A DNA stretch of 64,000 bases, taken from assembly GCA_012862575.1 (NCBI GenBank), contig BLSF01000026.1, positions 200,657-264,656 of the forward strand. Reading direction: 5' to 3'. Under the pieces are notes generated by a model. The model was not told the DNA's origin. It saw only the letters and a list, made by a program, of their open reading frames with translations, and did no database searches. Shown in pieces: positions 50,376 through 60,260 of this stretch (position 1 is its first letter; each line of letters begins with the position of its first letter). The DNA is from Parietichytrium sp. I65-24A (Eukaryota; Sar; Bigyra; Thraustochytrida; Thraustochytriidae). Position numbers and translations under genes: made by a program.

Positions 50376-50478
50376 CCCAGCTCGTGCATGGAGAGCGCTG
50401 CTGCAGCTGCCGAGGACCGGTCCTCGCGACTGATGTGCGGCAAACAAGCCGCGCGGCGCGGGACAACCCGCAGAGCAT
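49329..50478 (-). CDS. Nudix hydrolase, NUDT6-like, organelle-targeted
   Basis: Exons 50478-49744 and 49646-49329 (minus strand) encode 350 residues. The 97-nt intron begins GTAAGT and ends CAAG; splicing joins VLSFWQRTL to TMHTSDIYFVCRL. The Nudix box lies in the first exon: GGLIDPGETIEKA followed by VKREVWEETGV, satisfying GX5EX7REUXEEXGU, so the metal-binding Glu residues are intact. The block before it (FHQVGVGALVLNDRNEMLLV) and after it resemble NUDT6 and plant NUDT2/7/8, which hydrolyse ADP-ribose, NADH or related substrates; the true substrate is unknown. The first about 75 residues are Arg/Ser-rich and include a run of about 22 Ser encoded by a CTG/CAG repeat, consistent with a transit peptide. 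A 9-bp minisatellite ends 16 bp upstream of the ATG. Confidence 0.9.
50307..50375. repeat. CTG/CAG trinucleotide repeat inside the Nudix gene
   Basis: An almost pure CTG run with two CTA interruptions near its left end. It encodes poly-Ser in the presequence on the minus strand. Confidence 0.95.
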
Positions 50479-50494
50479 CGTGCGCAGTGGCCAG

Positions 50495-50566
50495 GTGTGG
50501 GAAGTGTGGGAAGTGTGGGAGGTGTGGGAAGTGTGGGAAGTTCGGGAAGTGTGGGAAGTGTGGGAA
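50495..50566. repeat. 9-bp minisatellite (8 units) in Nudix leader
   Basis: About eight copies of GTGTGGGAA with few changes, starting 16 bp upstream of the ATG at 50478. Confidence 0.9.
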
Positions 50567-50599
50567 GGAAGGCGGCGCGAGAGTGCGTAGACCTAGTAC

Positions 50600-50608
50600 T
50601 GACTGTGA
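50600..50608 (-). promoter_or_regulatory. TCACAGTCA motif
   Basis: It lies 121 bp upstream of the Nudix ATG and in the gene's own orientation. The 19-bp context CCTAGTACTGACTGTGAGT is shared with 19322-19340. Confidence 0.4.
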
Positions 50609-50923
50609 GTACCGGTACGTGGGTAGTGAGTGTGAGTAGAGGTTGGTGAGTGTTGGCGCTGCGCTTCGTGTGGGCGTGACTTTTTACTTGAAACCTGTCC
50701 TTTGGGTCGTCTTGGTTCGATCCTGCTTGCGTGGGAGCTGACTCACTCAATGGACAGTGAAGAAGGAGACAGAGGATGTGTGGATGAGGCTGAGCTGATG
50801 CTGCTGAGAGTGTTCTGTTGGCTATTTAGGTTTTGATTGGAAATTAGTGTGGTTTTGGTGGCTGTGGACTTGCTGGAAATGCCACGGCGCGAAGAGTGCG
50901 TTCGGGCGAGGTGGACGCTGGAC

Positions 50924-52121
50924 TCAGAGGTGTTTGCAGAAAAAGGAAAAGCTTTCCTGCATGGCTGACTCGTAATCGCGCGCGATGGCGGGGTCGGAGA
51001 GGTCGCCACGGTTGACCCAGCCATGGAGCATATCCTTGTACTCGTGGAAGACGCAGTCACCATAGCAGGCTTTGGAAGACATAGCTTTATCTACCCATCC
51101 GTTGGCCTTGACGTCCGCTTGGTCTGGCCATCCGGGGAGTAGCATGATTGGCGACTCAACCTTCTCAACGACGGGGCCGCCGCGCTCCAAAACGCCAATA
51201 AAGGTTTGCATACTTGGGTGAAAGCCCACGCCGCACTTCACCATTGGGTTCTGCAGTGAGAGCAAGTTCATCATCGGCTGTGCTCGCAAAGGTGCATTTT
51301 TTTGTTGGGAGATTAGCCGGCAACTTTGTCGTGATCTACGCTCATCGCCTAAAATCGCAACAACTTACATAGCAGCCCCAGCAAAACGACGCGATTCCGG
51401 CACTCTTGATACCCTTCTCCGAGAGATGGGGTAGCATGACATCGGTAACAAGGGAGCCAATCTTGCGCCATTTGTAACTCTGCAGCCACCAAATCATGCC
51501 TGTCGAGTTGACGAAAACACAGTATCACGAGCACGAGCTGCGTGAGCCGATTCCGTTCTTCATTCTCCATTCTCCACTCTCCGAGCCAGCTTCTCACTTA
51601 CGAATCAAATTCAGCACTCCGGGCGTGGCGTAGTTTGGATTCAGCAGCGCGTCCTTGTTAAAGAGGTATGGCATCACCACATAGTACCCTTGCGCCGCGT
51701 ACCTGTCGCAGATGGCTTTCGTCCTGCCCGAGTCCCAGCCGAAAATATCATGCTAAACACCCAAAGCACAAACAAACCCAGCGCGCGTCAGCAAAACGCG
51801 CAATCTCAGACTTCCAAGCTCCCAAATCCCCCAACCATCCAGACTTACAAACACAATCACCGCCTTCGTGCCGTCCCCTCCCTGCGCTTCCACCACATAT
51901 CCTGTCAGCCCGCTGCCCAGCTCCTTCTCCTCGCCCTTGTTCACGTACTCTGCCGGCGGGGCTGCTTGCCCGTGCGAATCTGCCGGGCAGCACGGCGCTG
52001 GCCCTCCTGCGAGCGACATTTCCCTCTTCTCCACGCGTGTGCTCTTGTCTCCCTTGCCACTTTTAACACTTTTAACACTTTTGCCACCGCTGCTCCTTCT
52101 TTGCAAGCGCAACAGCGCCAT
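50924..52121 (-). CDS. Dienelactone hydrolase family protein (AIM2-like)
   Basis: Four exons on the minus strand: 52121-51849, 51752-51602, 51499-51369 and 51277-50924, 302 residues in all. Introns are 96, 102 and 91 nt, each starting GTAAGT or GTAAGN and ending AG. The joins give AVIVFHDIFGWDSGRTK, LNLIRMIWWLQSYKWRK and SFCWGCYPMMNLLSL. The nucleophile Cys lies in GIASFCWGC. VGFHPSM, MLLPGWPDQAD and KDMLHGWVNRGDLSDP (catalytic His) follow the family order. These alpha/beta hydrolases cleave dienelactone or related esters; the substrate in eukaryotes is mostly unknown. The start at 52121 adds a basic stretch (MALLRLQRRSSGGK) that may target mitochondria. The second ATG at 52019 (MSLAGGPAPCC) matches the usual family start and would place the 9-bp repeat in the leader. 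Confidence 0.88.
52058..52084. repeat. 9-bp minisatellite (3 units)
   Basis: Three copies of CACTTTTAA (the last CACTTTTGC), 38 bp upstream of the alternative ATG at 52019 of the dienelactone hydrolase gene. Confidence 0.8.
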
Positions 52122-53179
52122 GCCCGACTGACTTGGAAATCTATGTCTTTTTACTCTTCCCAGTAGTAAGGCAGATGGGGATGGGGATATGCTTGGGGGA
52201 CCGACCAGAAGAAAGGATTGGGGATTGGGAACTGCGCGAAAGAAGTGCGATGCGATGGACTCGAAGGTTCGGAGGTGGACGGCGTGGGTGGAAGGATGGA
52301 TGGAATGAGTGTTGGTGTGGCAATGGCTTTGAGATAGCTCTGAGGCGGTGTCAATGTCGTTTGGTCGATTGGTGGGCCGAAATGGAGTGCTTGCCTTTGA
52401 CAATGAACTCGCTGTCAGTAGAACAAATCTCGATCAAATCAATAAAATGAATTAAACCAGTCGCTTCCTCTTGGTAGAAGATGAAAAGTTAGGCGTTAGG
52501 TTTTAAAGATACAAATTGGCGACCTTTCCATCCTTCGACTCATGCGTGCTTCACGTTCAAGTCGATGGAAGCTGTAGTGTACCGGCATGTGTATACGCTT
52601 GGCAGTCACGCCACTGTGGCACTGCGCTTCCTTGTTCGCCAGCCTCGGAGTGAACGACTTCCCAGAAAGCATGGACAAAAAGAACTCTCAACCCCAAATC
52701 CAAGAGAGCACGCACATCCATGCGCAAGCCAGCCTTGCGGCTCGTAGACTCGCAGACCAGCAGCGTTTCCTCTGTCGCAGATGGGCCCAGATTGCCATTT
52801 GCCATGTGAATCGATGATTGTTGTGCTGGCTGACTGTTTGGTGTGTACCAGCAGTCTAGCCCCGGGCCAGTAACAGCTGTAACGCATGGAAACGAAGGCG
52901 AGAGTAGCTGGTGCTAGCATCGCGCGAGGAAGGTCCGAAAGTCCCTCTGTTCGCGACGCAACGAAAGCAGTCTCTCGAGATTTCATGTTCCAGTTCAGTG
53001 ACTCCAAATAGGCTGACTAACTAACGTGCATCTTTCTCCAGGAGATTGAAGACACCTGACCCCATTGCCAAGTGGGTCAAGTGGGGCTCGTAGAGTGTGG
53101 TGAGGTAGCGACATTATGTATTTGGAAGGAGGTTTGTGCGCCCGTAAAAGCTGTTGAAGGAAGAAGAACGAACTGTAGT
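52122..53179. other. Intergenic
   Basis: About 1 kb between the dienelactone hydrolase start and the O-fucosyltransferase stop. GGGGAT/GGATGG-type simple sequence near 52175-52310. No gene is seen. Confidence 0.6.
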
Positions 53180-54475
53180 CTATTGATTGTGATTTACAAA
53201 AACGGTGTTGGCGCCAAAACGATTAGCCACGGAAGATGTGCGAAGCGGGAAGGAGCCTTTCAACAGCGCAGCAGTCTTGCGTGCTTGCATGATGCCCGAG
53301 GAGACCTCGGACCCGGCCGTACCAACAAAGTGCAATGCACGGATGCACACGAGCTTTTCGACCAAGCCGTAGACCTCCTCCCGTATAGGTGAGCTGGGAA
53401 GGCGGCTTACAAAGTCGGCTATGCGCTCTCGCACCGCGCTGTTCTCTAGCAAGTTGTGTTGAAAGACGGTCAAATTACGCCGATCGAGATGCCAAGGATG
53501 GAAAGCCGCGTCCTGTACCTCATCGGTACTCACGAAGATCGGGATCTTATGCCCAAGACTTAGGCGACGAATGGAATTTGCCCATTGCTTCGTCGACAGG
53601 TCAACTTTTGCAAGTGACGGATGCATAATTTGGATGGCCGAATATTTTCGGCCCTTAAATGACGATGAAATGAAGAACGCAAGGTCTGTCAAGTACGAAC
53701 TGTACAAATCCATAGTCACAGAAGCAGGATGAAACCAAGGTGTTCCTTGCAGTCTGCCACGAAACCAGACAATTCTCTTGTTACATCTACTCGCTGCTCC
53801 AAATGCTCTTTGGAAATGCTTTGCCGCGCTCGACGACTGCGGGATATTGATAATCTCCATCCCCTTCTTCTTACTACCGGCCTTTTCTGCCTCAGCTTGA
53901 AACGCTTGCAGTGTCATATTGAGAGGCAGCACAACAACCTTAAATGCTCTCTCCAACTTTACAAAGTCAAGAACGTGATCCATTGGCGCAAGTTCCGGGA
54001 GTCTGAGGTTGTAGTAGTCAGGAGGAAAAGGGGTCCCAATGCCGATGGGCGGCACGATTAGATCTCTTTTCAACATCTTCGCAAGAGATATTGCCGCAAG
54101 AACGGTCTCAATCTGGCTGTGAAAACTCCCTCCGGGGCTGTACAGAACGTATCGTCTTCCATTGACAAGGGAGTTGTACCGCCTCTGGCTTGTCCGCGGC
54201 ATGGCTGAGAATTGACGATCATCATCGCTGAGAGACGCCAGCATTTCAGAAGGTTCTGAAAAGGCAAAGTCAAAACCGTACTGCGTGCTTTGATATGTCA
54301 CATCCTCTGAGAGCGTCGCCCCTCCAAACCTCTCAATCGCCTGGTTCAGCCTCTTAAAGTAGACAAACATCGCCGCAAGGGCAAGTGCAAGTGCGCACTT
54401 CTCCAGCAGCTTTCTCGGCCTTTCCACCTTTCTCGCAGTCAACTCGCCATTGTCCAAGTTTCCGACTCCCCACAT
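53180..54475 (-). CDS. O-fucosyltransferase-like type II membrane protein
   Basis: A 431-residue protein. A basic stretch (ARKVERPRKLLEK) followed by one hydrophobic segment at about residues 27-41 (CALALALAAMFVYFK) gives a type II signal anchor, so the catalytic part faces the ER or Golgi lumen. RRYVLYSPGGSFHSQIETVLAAI and LAKMLKRDLIVPPI match the N-terminal Rossmann part of GDP-fucose protein O-fucosyltransferases (G-G-x-x-x-Q...L-x-R-x-L-x-x-P). Near the C-terminus, LVCIRALHFVGTAGSEVSSGIMQAR matches the nucleotide-site block (A-x-x-F-x-G-T-x-x-S...I-x-x-x-R). PMDHVLDFVKLERAF is a typical middle motif. It probably transfers fucose to protein or glycan; acceptor and linkage are unknown. The ATG at 54475 (MWGVGNLDNGEL) is used. 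No introns. Confidence 0.8.
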   Translation of the reverse strand: MWGVGNLDNGELTARKVERPRKLLEKCALALALAAMFVYFKRLNQAIERFGGATLSEDVTYQSTQYGFDFAFSEPSEMLASLSDDDRQFSAMPRTSQRRYNSLVNGRRYVLYSPGGSFHSQIETVLAAISLAKMLKRDLIVPPIGIGTPFPPDYYNLRLPELAPMDHVLDFVKLERAFKVVVLPLNMTLQAFQAEAEKAGSKKKGMEIINIPQSSSAAKHFQRAFGAASRCNKRIVWFRGRLQGTPWFHPASVTMDLYSSYLTDLAFFISSSFKGRKYSAIQIMHPSLAKVDLSTKQWANSIRRLSLGHKIPIFVSTDEVQDAAFHPWHLDRRNLTVFQHNLLENSAVRERIADFVSRLPSSPIREEVYGLVEKLVCIRALHFVGTAGSEVSSGIMQARKTAALLKGSFPLRTSSVANRFGANTVFVNHNQ

Positions 54476-55236
54476 TCGACGGCTACGATTTTTGCGTCCG
54501 GCGAAGCCTTTCGCAGCTCACGCGAGTTCGTCTCTGCGTTTTCGCCCACCATATGTTTTCTATTTCTAATGCCTCGCTAGCGCGCCTCTCTGTCGCCCCC
54601 GTTCATAATCAGCCAGGTCCCCTGATGCAAAATCACGATGAAATAGCTCTGGATGGTTGCCAGTGTTGACCAGCAACACTGCGCGGCCGGAGCTCGTCTT
54701 TGAGTTTCTTGTGTTTCTTGTTCAATGAATCGATCCTTTGAAAAGCTCCTTTCACGAACAGCAATGTTTCTCCTCACCAGCCTACTTCAGAAACGCTGCG
54801 ACTATGCTACCCTCCCGCACGCTGACACACTACCATCAACCATGGCACCACCCCAACACAAACCCGTGGGCGCTAGCAATCCACGCGGTATCATTCAGGG
54901 CCACAATACGTCCGCGCGGTCTCCTTCGGGGACGCCAAATGTCCGCTTGGTGGCGCTATCGCCGTCTTCGATAGATACGCGATGATACGCGATAGATACA
55001 CGCGGCACTTGTGTTGGGAGATTAGGGAGATTTGTGAGATTTGACATGATTTGACTACTTTTCAATGACTAATTTGACTTATTTGACTGGGAAGCTTCGA
55101 GAGGTTTTCATTCTTTTCATTCATTCATTCACATGGTTTGATTGAGAGACAGTGAAATGAACTTTCGCTCTCACAGTCAATCAAAAAGAGAAGGGAGAAG
55201 GGATTGAGTGGGGGTACTCTTTGGAGACAGAGTTAG
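54476..55236. other. Divergent intergenic region
   Basis: Upstream of both the O-fucosyltransferase and dihydroorotase genes. It has GATACGCGAT repeats near 54977-55005, TTCATT repeats near 55107-55130 and a TCACAGTCA site at 55171. No gene is seen. Confidence 0.6.
55171..55179 (+). promoter_or_regulatory. TCACAGTCA motif
   Basis: Copy of the recurrent 9-mer, starting 66 bp upstream of the dihydroorotase ATG; the copy closest to a start codon. Confidence 0.4.
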
Positions 55237-56418
55237 ATGCACAGAGTGAGCAGGAGCGGGACTGCAGCACACGCCTTGAGGAGAGCCATTTCCGTAGAGG
55301 GTTCAGGAAGAAGTGCCGCGGAAAGCAGCGGATTGAGGCGCAGGTTTAGTAGCACAATGGCAGAGCGGATCACCATCCTCAAGCCCGACGACTGGCACCA
55401 CCACCTCAGAGACGGTCAGAAACTGACCGTTCTGGTGCCAATGGTGGCCAGGCAGTTCAAACGCGCCATCGCGATGCCCAACTTGAAGCCGCCAGTCGTG
55501 AGTACGGAGCAGGCCAAGGTGTACAAGGACGAAATTATGGCCGTGGTCCCCGAGGGAAGCGACTTTGAGCCCCTGATGACGCTCTATCTGACGGACAAGA
55601 CCACTCCTGAGGAGATCGAGAAGGCCAAGGCCAGCGGGTTTGTGTACGCGTGCAAATTGTACCCTGCAGGCGCCACCACCAACTCGGACAGCGGAGTGAC
55701 GGACATCGAGAAGGTCATGGGGACCTTGCAGAAGATGGCCGAAGTGGGCATGCCGCTGCTCGTGCACAGCGAAGTGACTGACCCTGAGACGGATTTGTTC
55801 GACCGCGAGAAAATCTTCATTGACAGGCACCTGCGCCCTCTGATCGAAAAGCTTCCTTCGCTCAAAGTTGTCATGGAGCACATCACCACCAAAGACGCAG
55901 TTGACTTCGTTACGAACGCCCCCGAGAATGTTGCCGCCACCATCACCTGCCATCACCTCTTGTACAACCGCAATGCCATCTTCCAAGGAGGTGTTCGCCC
56001 TCACATGTACTGTCTTCCCGTGCTCAAGCGCGAGGAGCATCGCCAGGCTCTTCTCGGTGCGATCAAGAGCGGTTCGCCGAAATTTTTCCTGGGCACTGAC
56101 TCAGCTCCTCATGCGCAGAGCGCCAAGGAGAACTCGTGCGGCTGTGCGGGAGTCTTCACCGCCCATGCTGCTCTTGAGCTCTACGCTGAGGCATTTGACA
56201 GCGTAGGCGCCATGGAGCACTTTGAGGCATTCACAAGCAAGAACGGCCCAGACTTTTACGGCCTTCCAAGAAATACCGACACTGTGACGCTGGAAAAGCG
56301 CCCTACGTCGATCCCTGTGTCCTTCAACTTTGGGCCCAACGAACGCCTAGTACCCCTCCGAGGAGGCGAAAGTGTAGGGTGGACATTGTTGAATGTTGCC
56401 GAGCTCGACCACAGCTAA
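55237..56418 (+). CDS. pyrC/PYR4-like: Dihydroorotase, class II (PyrC-type), organelle-targeted
   Basis: A 393-residue enzyme that closes carbamoyl-aspartate to dihydroorotate in pyrimidine synthesis. It is the stand-alone PyrC form seen in bacteria and plants (about 345-350 residues), not a CAD domain. Zinc ligands and catalytic residues are visible: [10 protein letters not shown], the carboxylated Lys in [44 protein letters not shown] and [15 protein letters not shown]. The first about 40 residues ([19 protein letters not shown], ending RRFSSTM) are a typical basic presequence. A second ATG at 55357 ([13 protein letters not shown]) would give a cytosolic form of about 353 residues. No introns. 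Confidence 0.96.
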   Translation: MHRVSRSGTAAHALRRAISVEGSGRSAAESSGLRRRFSSTMAERITILKPDDWHHHLRDGQKLTVLVPMVARQFKRAIAMPNLKPPVVSTEQAKVYKDEIMAVVPEGSDFEPLMTLYLTDKTTPEEIEKAKASGFVYACKLYPAGATTNSDSGVTDIEKVMGTLQKMAEVGMPLLVHSEVTDPETDLFDREKIFIDRHLRPLIEKLPSLKVVMEHITTKDAVDFVTNAPENVAATITCHHLLYNRNAIFQGGVRPHMYCLPVLKREEHRQALLGAIKSGSPKFFLGTDSAPHAQSAKENSCGCAGVFTAHAALELYAEAFDSVGAMEHFEAFTSKNGPDFYGLPRNTDTVTLEKRPTSIPVSFNFGPNERLVPLRGGESVGWTLLNVAELDHS

Positions 56419-56635
56419 ACGTCATGTTTATCCATCAATTCCAGTTTCTGATGACCCGAACAGGTGCCCAAGATGAACGAATAAAGATAGAATCCTTGCG
56501 ACAAAAACAATAACCTAATCCTCTTTTTTGCTTGTTTGTTGAGTTGATTGTAATGTAATTGTGGATGTTGGCAAAAGCCAGACACAGAAAAGTTTCGCAA
56601 GATCTCAAGTGTTTTCATGTCTATAAATGTGTTAT

Positions 56636-58075
56636 TTACTCAGACTTGGTCTTCTTCTTTGCGGATTTCTCTGCAGACTCTGCCTTTCTCTTCTTCTCCT
56701 TCTTCTCTTTCTTTTCCTTCTTCTCCTTCTTTTCTTTCTTCTCCTTCTTCTCGCTCTGTGCCTCGTCGTTGCCATTCTCGTTCTTGCTGTCTTCGTCGTC
56801 GTCGCTCTCTACCTTCTGCTTCTTCACAGGTGTCTGGAACTCGGCAGCAGGGGTGGCGGACGATCCCGAGGATGCGGCAGCCTGAACCCAGTCCTTTGGA
56901 GTTTTGTCGTTAGCGCGGCCGTATTTGTCCAAAAGACCCTCCTTGATGAGGCTCTTCTTCTTGGAGGCCACTGGGCCAAGGCTCCACTTCTTTGGGTATG
57001 TGTCACGTTCCATGATTACTCGCTTGATTCGAGCAGCGACACCGTGATCCACGGTGGCCATGACAGCGGTGGTCATCTCGGCGATGGCGAGGCACACTGC
57101 CTCACCCTTGGTGGTGACGATGACCACCTCCTCGCCGTTGCCGATATCGTCGCTAAAGCGCAAGATACCTGGAATGAGCAACTTGGCTCCGTAGCAGATA
57201 GCGTTGACGGCCGAGTCCTTAATGATGATGCGCTTGAGGCCGGTCAACAGAGCCTCCAGAGGTCTGACCACGCGGCGCAAATAGGTCTCGTCTTTGTGAT
57301 TGTCGAACTGGTACTGCGCGTCGAGCACATCGTGCATGGTCACGAGGCCATCCTCCTCACTCACAGCTCCTGAGCGAACGCGGCGAAGCTCCTGCATGTG
57401 CGCCCCGGTGCCGGTCAAGAGACCCAGGTGGACACACAAGGTACGGATGTAGGTACCAGCTTGGCACGACACCCAGAACACTCCGAGCTGGCGCTCTTTG
57501 TCGAACTCGAGCAGCTTTGACTTGTAAATGGTACGAATGCGCAGCTGCCTCTTGACTGCAGAGATGAGTGGTGGCCTCTGGAACAGAGCTCCGGTCAGGG
57601 TCTCAATGGCCTGTCCGAGCTTGGCCTCCGACTCCACCGCAGAGTGCAGACGGACGACGGACACGTACTCCTTTCCTGCGGACTGCTGCGACTTGACCAG
57701 GCGAGTGGCGCGGTCCACGCACACAATCAAGCATCCAGTCACCTTCGGGTCCAGGGTTCCGGAGTGGCCGGTCTTGTTCACGCGGAGAATCCTCTTGATC
57801 CACGCCACAACCTCGTGCGAGGACGGGTTCGCAGGCTTGTCCAAGTTGATGAACCCATACTGCACGTAGTCCTGAATCGGCCTCTTCAGCGGGTTGTACC
57901 CGTTCGGGATCGCAGTGAACCTGCTCGTGCGCACGTTCAACTTGTCAAAGTTCTTCAGCAGCAGCGGCCACTCCGACGCGTCCAATTTCGCTCCCTCATT
58001 CGATGGCTCCACCGCGAACGTACCTTCGGCCTGCTGCTCGCCGAGGCTCTTCCTCTTCTTAGACTCCTTGCCCAT
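56636..58075 (-). CDS. CBF5: Dyskerin/Cbf5, H/ACA RNP pseudouridine synthase
   Basis: A 479-residue protein that makes pseudouridine in rRNA and snRNA guided by H/ACA snoRNAs. The DKC N-terminal motif ([20 protein letters not shown]) is followed by the TruB domain: [18 protein letters not shown], then [15 protein letters not shown] with the catalytic Asp, [24 protein letters not shown] and [14 protein letters not shown] domain follows ([40 protein letters not shown]). The C-terminus is a nucleolar-type [10 protein letters not shown] tail, encoded by repeats near 56690-56755. The start is the ATG at 58075 ([13 protein letters not shown]); a non-ATG codon upstream is rejected. No introns. Minisatellite repeats lie about 100 bp upstream. 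Confidence 0.97.
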   Translation of the reverse strand: MGKESKKRKSLGEQQAEGTFAVEPSNEGAKLDASEWPLLLKNFDKLNVRTSRFTAIPNGYNPLKRPIQDYVQYGFINLDKPANPSSHEVVAWIKRILRVNKTGHSGTLDPKVTGCLIVCVDRATRLVKSQQSAGKEYVSVVRLHSAVESEAKLGQAIETLTGALFQRPPLISAVKRQLRIRTIYKSKLLEFDKERQLGVFWVSCQAGTYIRTLCVHLGLLTGTGAHMQELRRVRSGAVSEEDGLVTMHDVLDAQYQFDNHKDETYLRRVVRPLEALLTGLKRIIIKDSAVNAICYGAKLLIPGILRFSDDIGNGEEVVIVTTKGEAVCLAIAEMTTAVMATVDHGVAARIKRVIMERDTYPKKWSLGPVASKKKSLIKEGLLDKYGRANDKTPKDWVQAAASSGSSATPAAEFQTPVKKQKVESDDDEDSKNENGNDEAQSEKKEKKEKKEKKEKKEKKEKKRKAESAEKSAKKKTKSE

Positions 58076-58176
58076 CTTTTTCCTTTCCTCCTCTCTCTCT
58101 CTCTCCAACTCTCAAAAATGCCAAACACCTCACACCTGACACTTAATACGGCGTCCTCTGCTCCTTTGTGATGCGC

Positions 58177-58232
58177 ACCAAACAACACAAACAACACAAA
58201 CAACACACAAACGAACAACGAACAACGAACAA
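58177..58232. repeat. 9-bp then 7-bp minisatellite in dyskerin leader
   Basis: ACAAACAAC units followed by CGAACAA units, starting about 102 bp upstream of the dyskerin ATG. Confidence 0.8.
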
Positions 58233-58986
58233 GACGCTACGCTCACGCGCTACCACAGCACGCACGCCCTGTCCTCGAGGACACCTTTCTGCTTCTCTCT
58301 CTCTTTCTCTCTTTCTCTCTGTGCGCGGGCTGGATTGCTGTGATACTTGTGATACACTCTTGCGTTTTGGTCGCGGGTTGGTAAGGTCTGTTTAGGTTAA
58401 ACGGTAGGCTTGCCAGCAGGATGAGGGAGCAATGGGTGGACGCTCAGAAGGCTATGGTTTGTGGTAGGTGAGGAGTAGGGAATGGAGACTGGGAACCAGT
58501 GGTTGCGCTGGGGGCGAACAAGGAGCTGCTCGTGGAGACCGGGGGATTGTTCGGGAATGTTCGGCGGGAGCGAGGGAATGGGTCGTTGTTCGTTAAGGGG
58601 CGGTGGAGAGGAGGCGTAGATGGAGTCGTAGATGAAACGAGTAGCACGAGTGCTGGATTGCCTGCGAGTTATTTTGCGAAGCGCAGCGATGATTGTTGAG
58701 TGTCATGAGATGAGCCATACAAGCAGACCACCGAAATTGCTCGAGACATTTCACTGCCAATTGACACAAGTTCAATTTAAGAACAAAACGAAAAACGCTT
58801 ACGATCGCTCTTTTTTCCTTGAACAAAGTATTTAGAAATAAATACTGCAAAGTTATTTGCTTTCGCTTTCACACACTTCTGAACGCCCGAATGTTAACAG
58901 AGCAGGTTTTCATTAGTAATCATTAGATCAAACTCTAGCCTGATGCCGACGTGCCAACATGGTCCAATCCAGTATCTTTGAAAGGC

Positions 58987-59026
58987 GGCACACTTTGACA
59001 TACGCGGGCACACTTTGACATACACG
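58987..59026. repeat. Direct tandem repeat, two 20-bp units
   Basis: GGCACACTTTGACATACGCG and a second copy with one change, 131 bp upstream of the alpha/beta hydrolase ATG. Confidence 0.85.
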
Positions 59027-59156
59027 GAACGGTAAGCGGTGAAACCGACAACGGCAGTGCGTGTGTGTGTGAGTGCAGCTAAGCGCCGAGCACAGGACGG
59101 GCACGGAGCCGTGCCACTCATCGCGTGTAGTTGGCTCGTTGGACCAAGTGGCAAAA

Positions 59157-60260
59157 ATGCAAAAGTATCGCGCGGCGTTCACCGCGCTGGGAAAAGGCGT
59201 GGCTTTGTCCGCAGTGGGAGTGGGCGGGCTGTGCGCTGGCGTTGGATGGGTGGGTGCGAAGCAGATAAACCAGAGCCGGCAACGCTGGTTTACGGATAAC
59301 TTTGTGTTGACGCCGGAGACGCTGCGGCTGCCTTATAAGAAGATCTCCGTGGAGACAGAGGATGGGATCGAGCTGGACGGATGGTTCATCGAGCAGACTG
59401 TGCGCGGAGAAGCGTCCAAGCAGGTGGTGCTGTGCTGCAATCCGTACAATCAAGATAAGAGCTCGCTGCTCGGGGTGGCCCGAGGGCTCTGGGACCATGG
59501 GTACTCGGTGCTACTTTTCGATTTCAGGAGCCATGCACCTGAGCCAACCCGTCAAACGATAGGGCACTTGGAGCGGAGGGACGGCCGGGCCGCGCTGGAC
59601 TGGCTCTGCGCCAATAAACCAGAAGGTGCCAAAATCGGTCTTGTCGGAGCGTCGATGGGGGGCGCTGTGGCGCTAACGCTGGCTTCTGAGAGGCGACCGG
59701 AAGTTATTGCGTGCGCGACAGATTGCGCGTTCGCGTCGTTGAAAGAGGTTATCGGGATTCGCTTGGACAAAATGTTTCCAACGACGCGTCTCTTTGGTCT
59801 TGACTCAATTCTTCCACTGCATCGCTTGTTCCTGGAGAGCATATGTTTCGTTACCAAAGTGTGGTACGGCTACGACCCCGCACAAGTCGGCCCGAAGACT
59901 TTGCTCCGCGACATCGACATCCCCCTATTGATTGTACACAGTGAAAAGGACAGTGTGGTGCCGGTGTCACACGGCTATGAAATATACACCGGATCCAAAA
60001 CCTCTGCGGATAGCAAGCAATTCTTTATTGTCAAAGACACGGAGCACATTGGTTCGTACTTCAAGGACGAGAAGGAGTACGTAAACCGCATCGTCCGATT
60101 CTTTGACCAATGCTTCTCATTAGACGCGAACGCTGTTTTCGTTTCTGGCGAGCAGATCACAATCGCTAACGAGCAAGATGCTGCTGAGCCCGCCAAAGTC
60201 GAGAAGACTACTCGGAAACCCACTAAGCAGGGTCCAGTCAAGGTATCGGCAAGCGAGTAG
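59157..60260 (+). CDS. Alpha/beta hydrolase with N-terminal membrane segment
   Basis: A 367-residue serine hydrolase. Residues about 10-32 (GKGVALSAVGVGGLCAGVGWVG) are a hydrophobic anchor or signal. The fold then follows: VVLCCNPYNQDKSS as the oxyanion strand, YSVLLFDFRSHAPEP, IGLVGASMGGAVALTLASE with the nucleophile Ser in GxSxG, LLIVHSEKDSVVPVSHG with the acid Asp, and VKDTEHIGSYF with the catalytic His. This order matches the BEM46/FrsA-like group of eukaryotic membrane-bound hydrolases. The substrate is unknown (lipid ester or acyl-CoA would be typical). The C-terminus is Lys/Thr-rich. The ATG at 59157 is preferred; the upstream frame starts only with a non-ATG codon. Confidence 0.88.
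   Translation: MQKYRAAFTALGKGVALSAVGVGGLCAGVGWVGAKQINQSRQRWFTDNFVLTPETLRLPYKKISVETEDGIELDGWFIEQTVRGEASKQVVLCCNPYNQDKSSLLGVARGLWDHGYSVLLFDFRSHAPEPTRQTIGHLERRDGRAALDWLCANKPEGAKIGLVGASMGGAVALTLASERRPEVIACATDCAFASLKEVIGIRLDKMFPTTRLFGLDSILPLHRLFLESICFVTKVWYGYDPAQVGPKTLLRDIDIPLLIVHSEKDSVVPVSHGYEIYTGSKTSADSKQFFIVKDTEHIGSYFKDEKEYVNRIVRFFDQCFSLDANAVFVSGEQITIANEQDAAEPAKVEKTTRKPTKQGPVKVSASE

Larger units (their letters stand above)
50479..50923. other. Intergenic
   Basis: It contains the Nudix upstream region (minisatellite and a TCACAGTCA site at 50600) and the 3' side of the dienelactone hydrolase gene. No gene is seen. Confidence 0.6.
58076..59156. other. Divergent intergenic region
   Basis: Upstream of dyskerin and of the alpha/beta hydrolase. 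Repeats at 58177-58232 and 58987-59026, plus CTCTTT tracts near 58290-58320. No gene is seen. Confidence 0.6.

Noticed and set aside
50710-50740. tRNA-like GGTTCGATCC
   Set aside because: The flanking bases cannot form a T-stem, and no acceptor or anticodon arm is found. A similar string at 17969 fails too.
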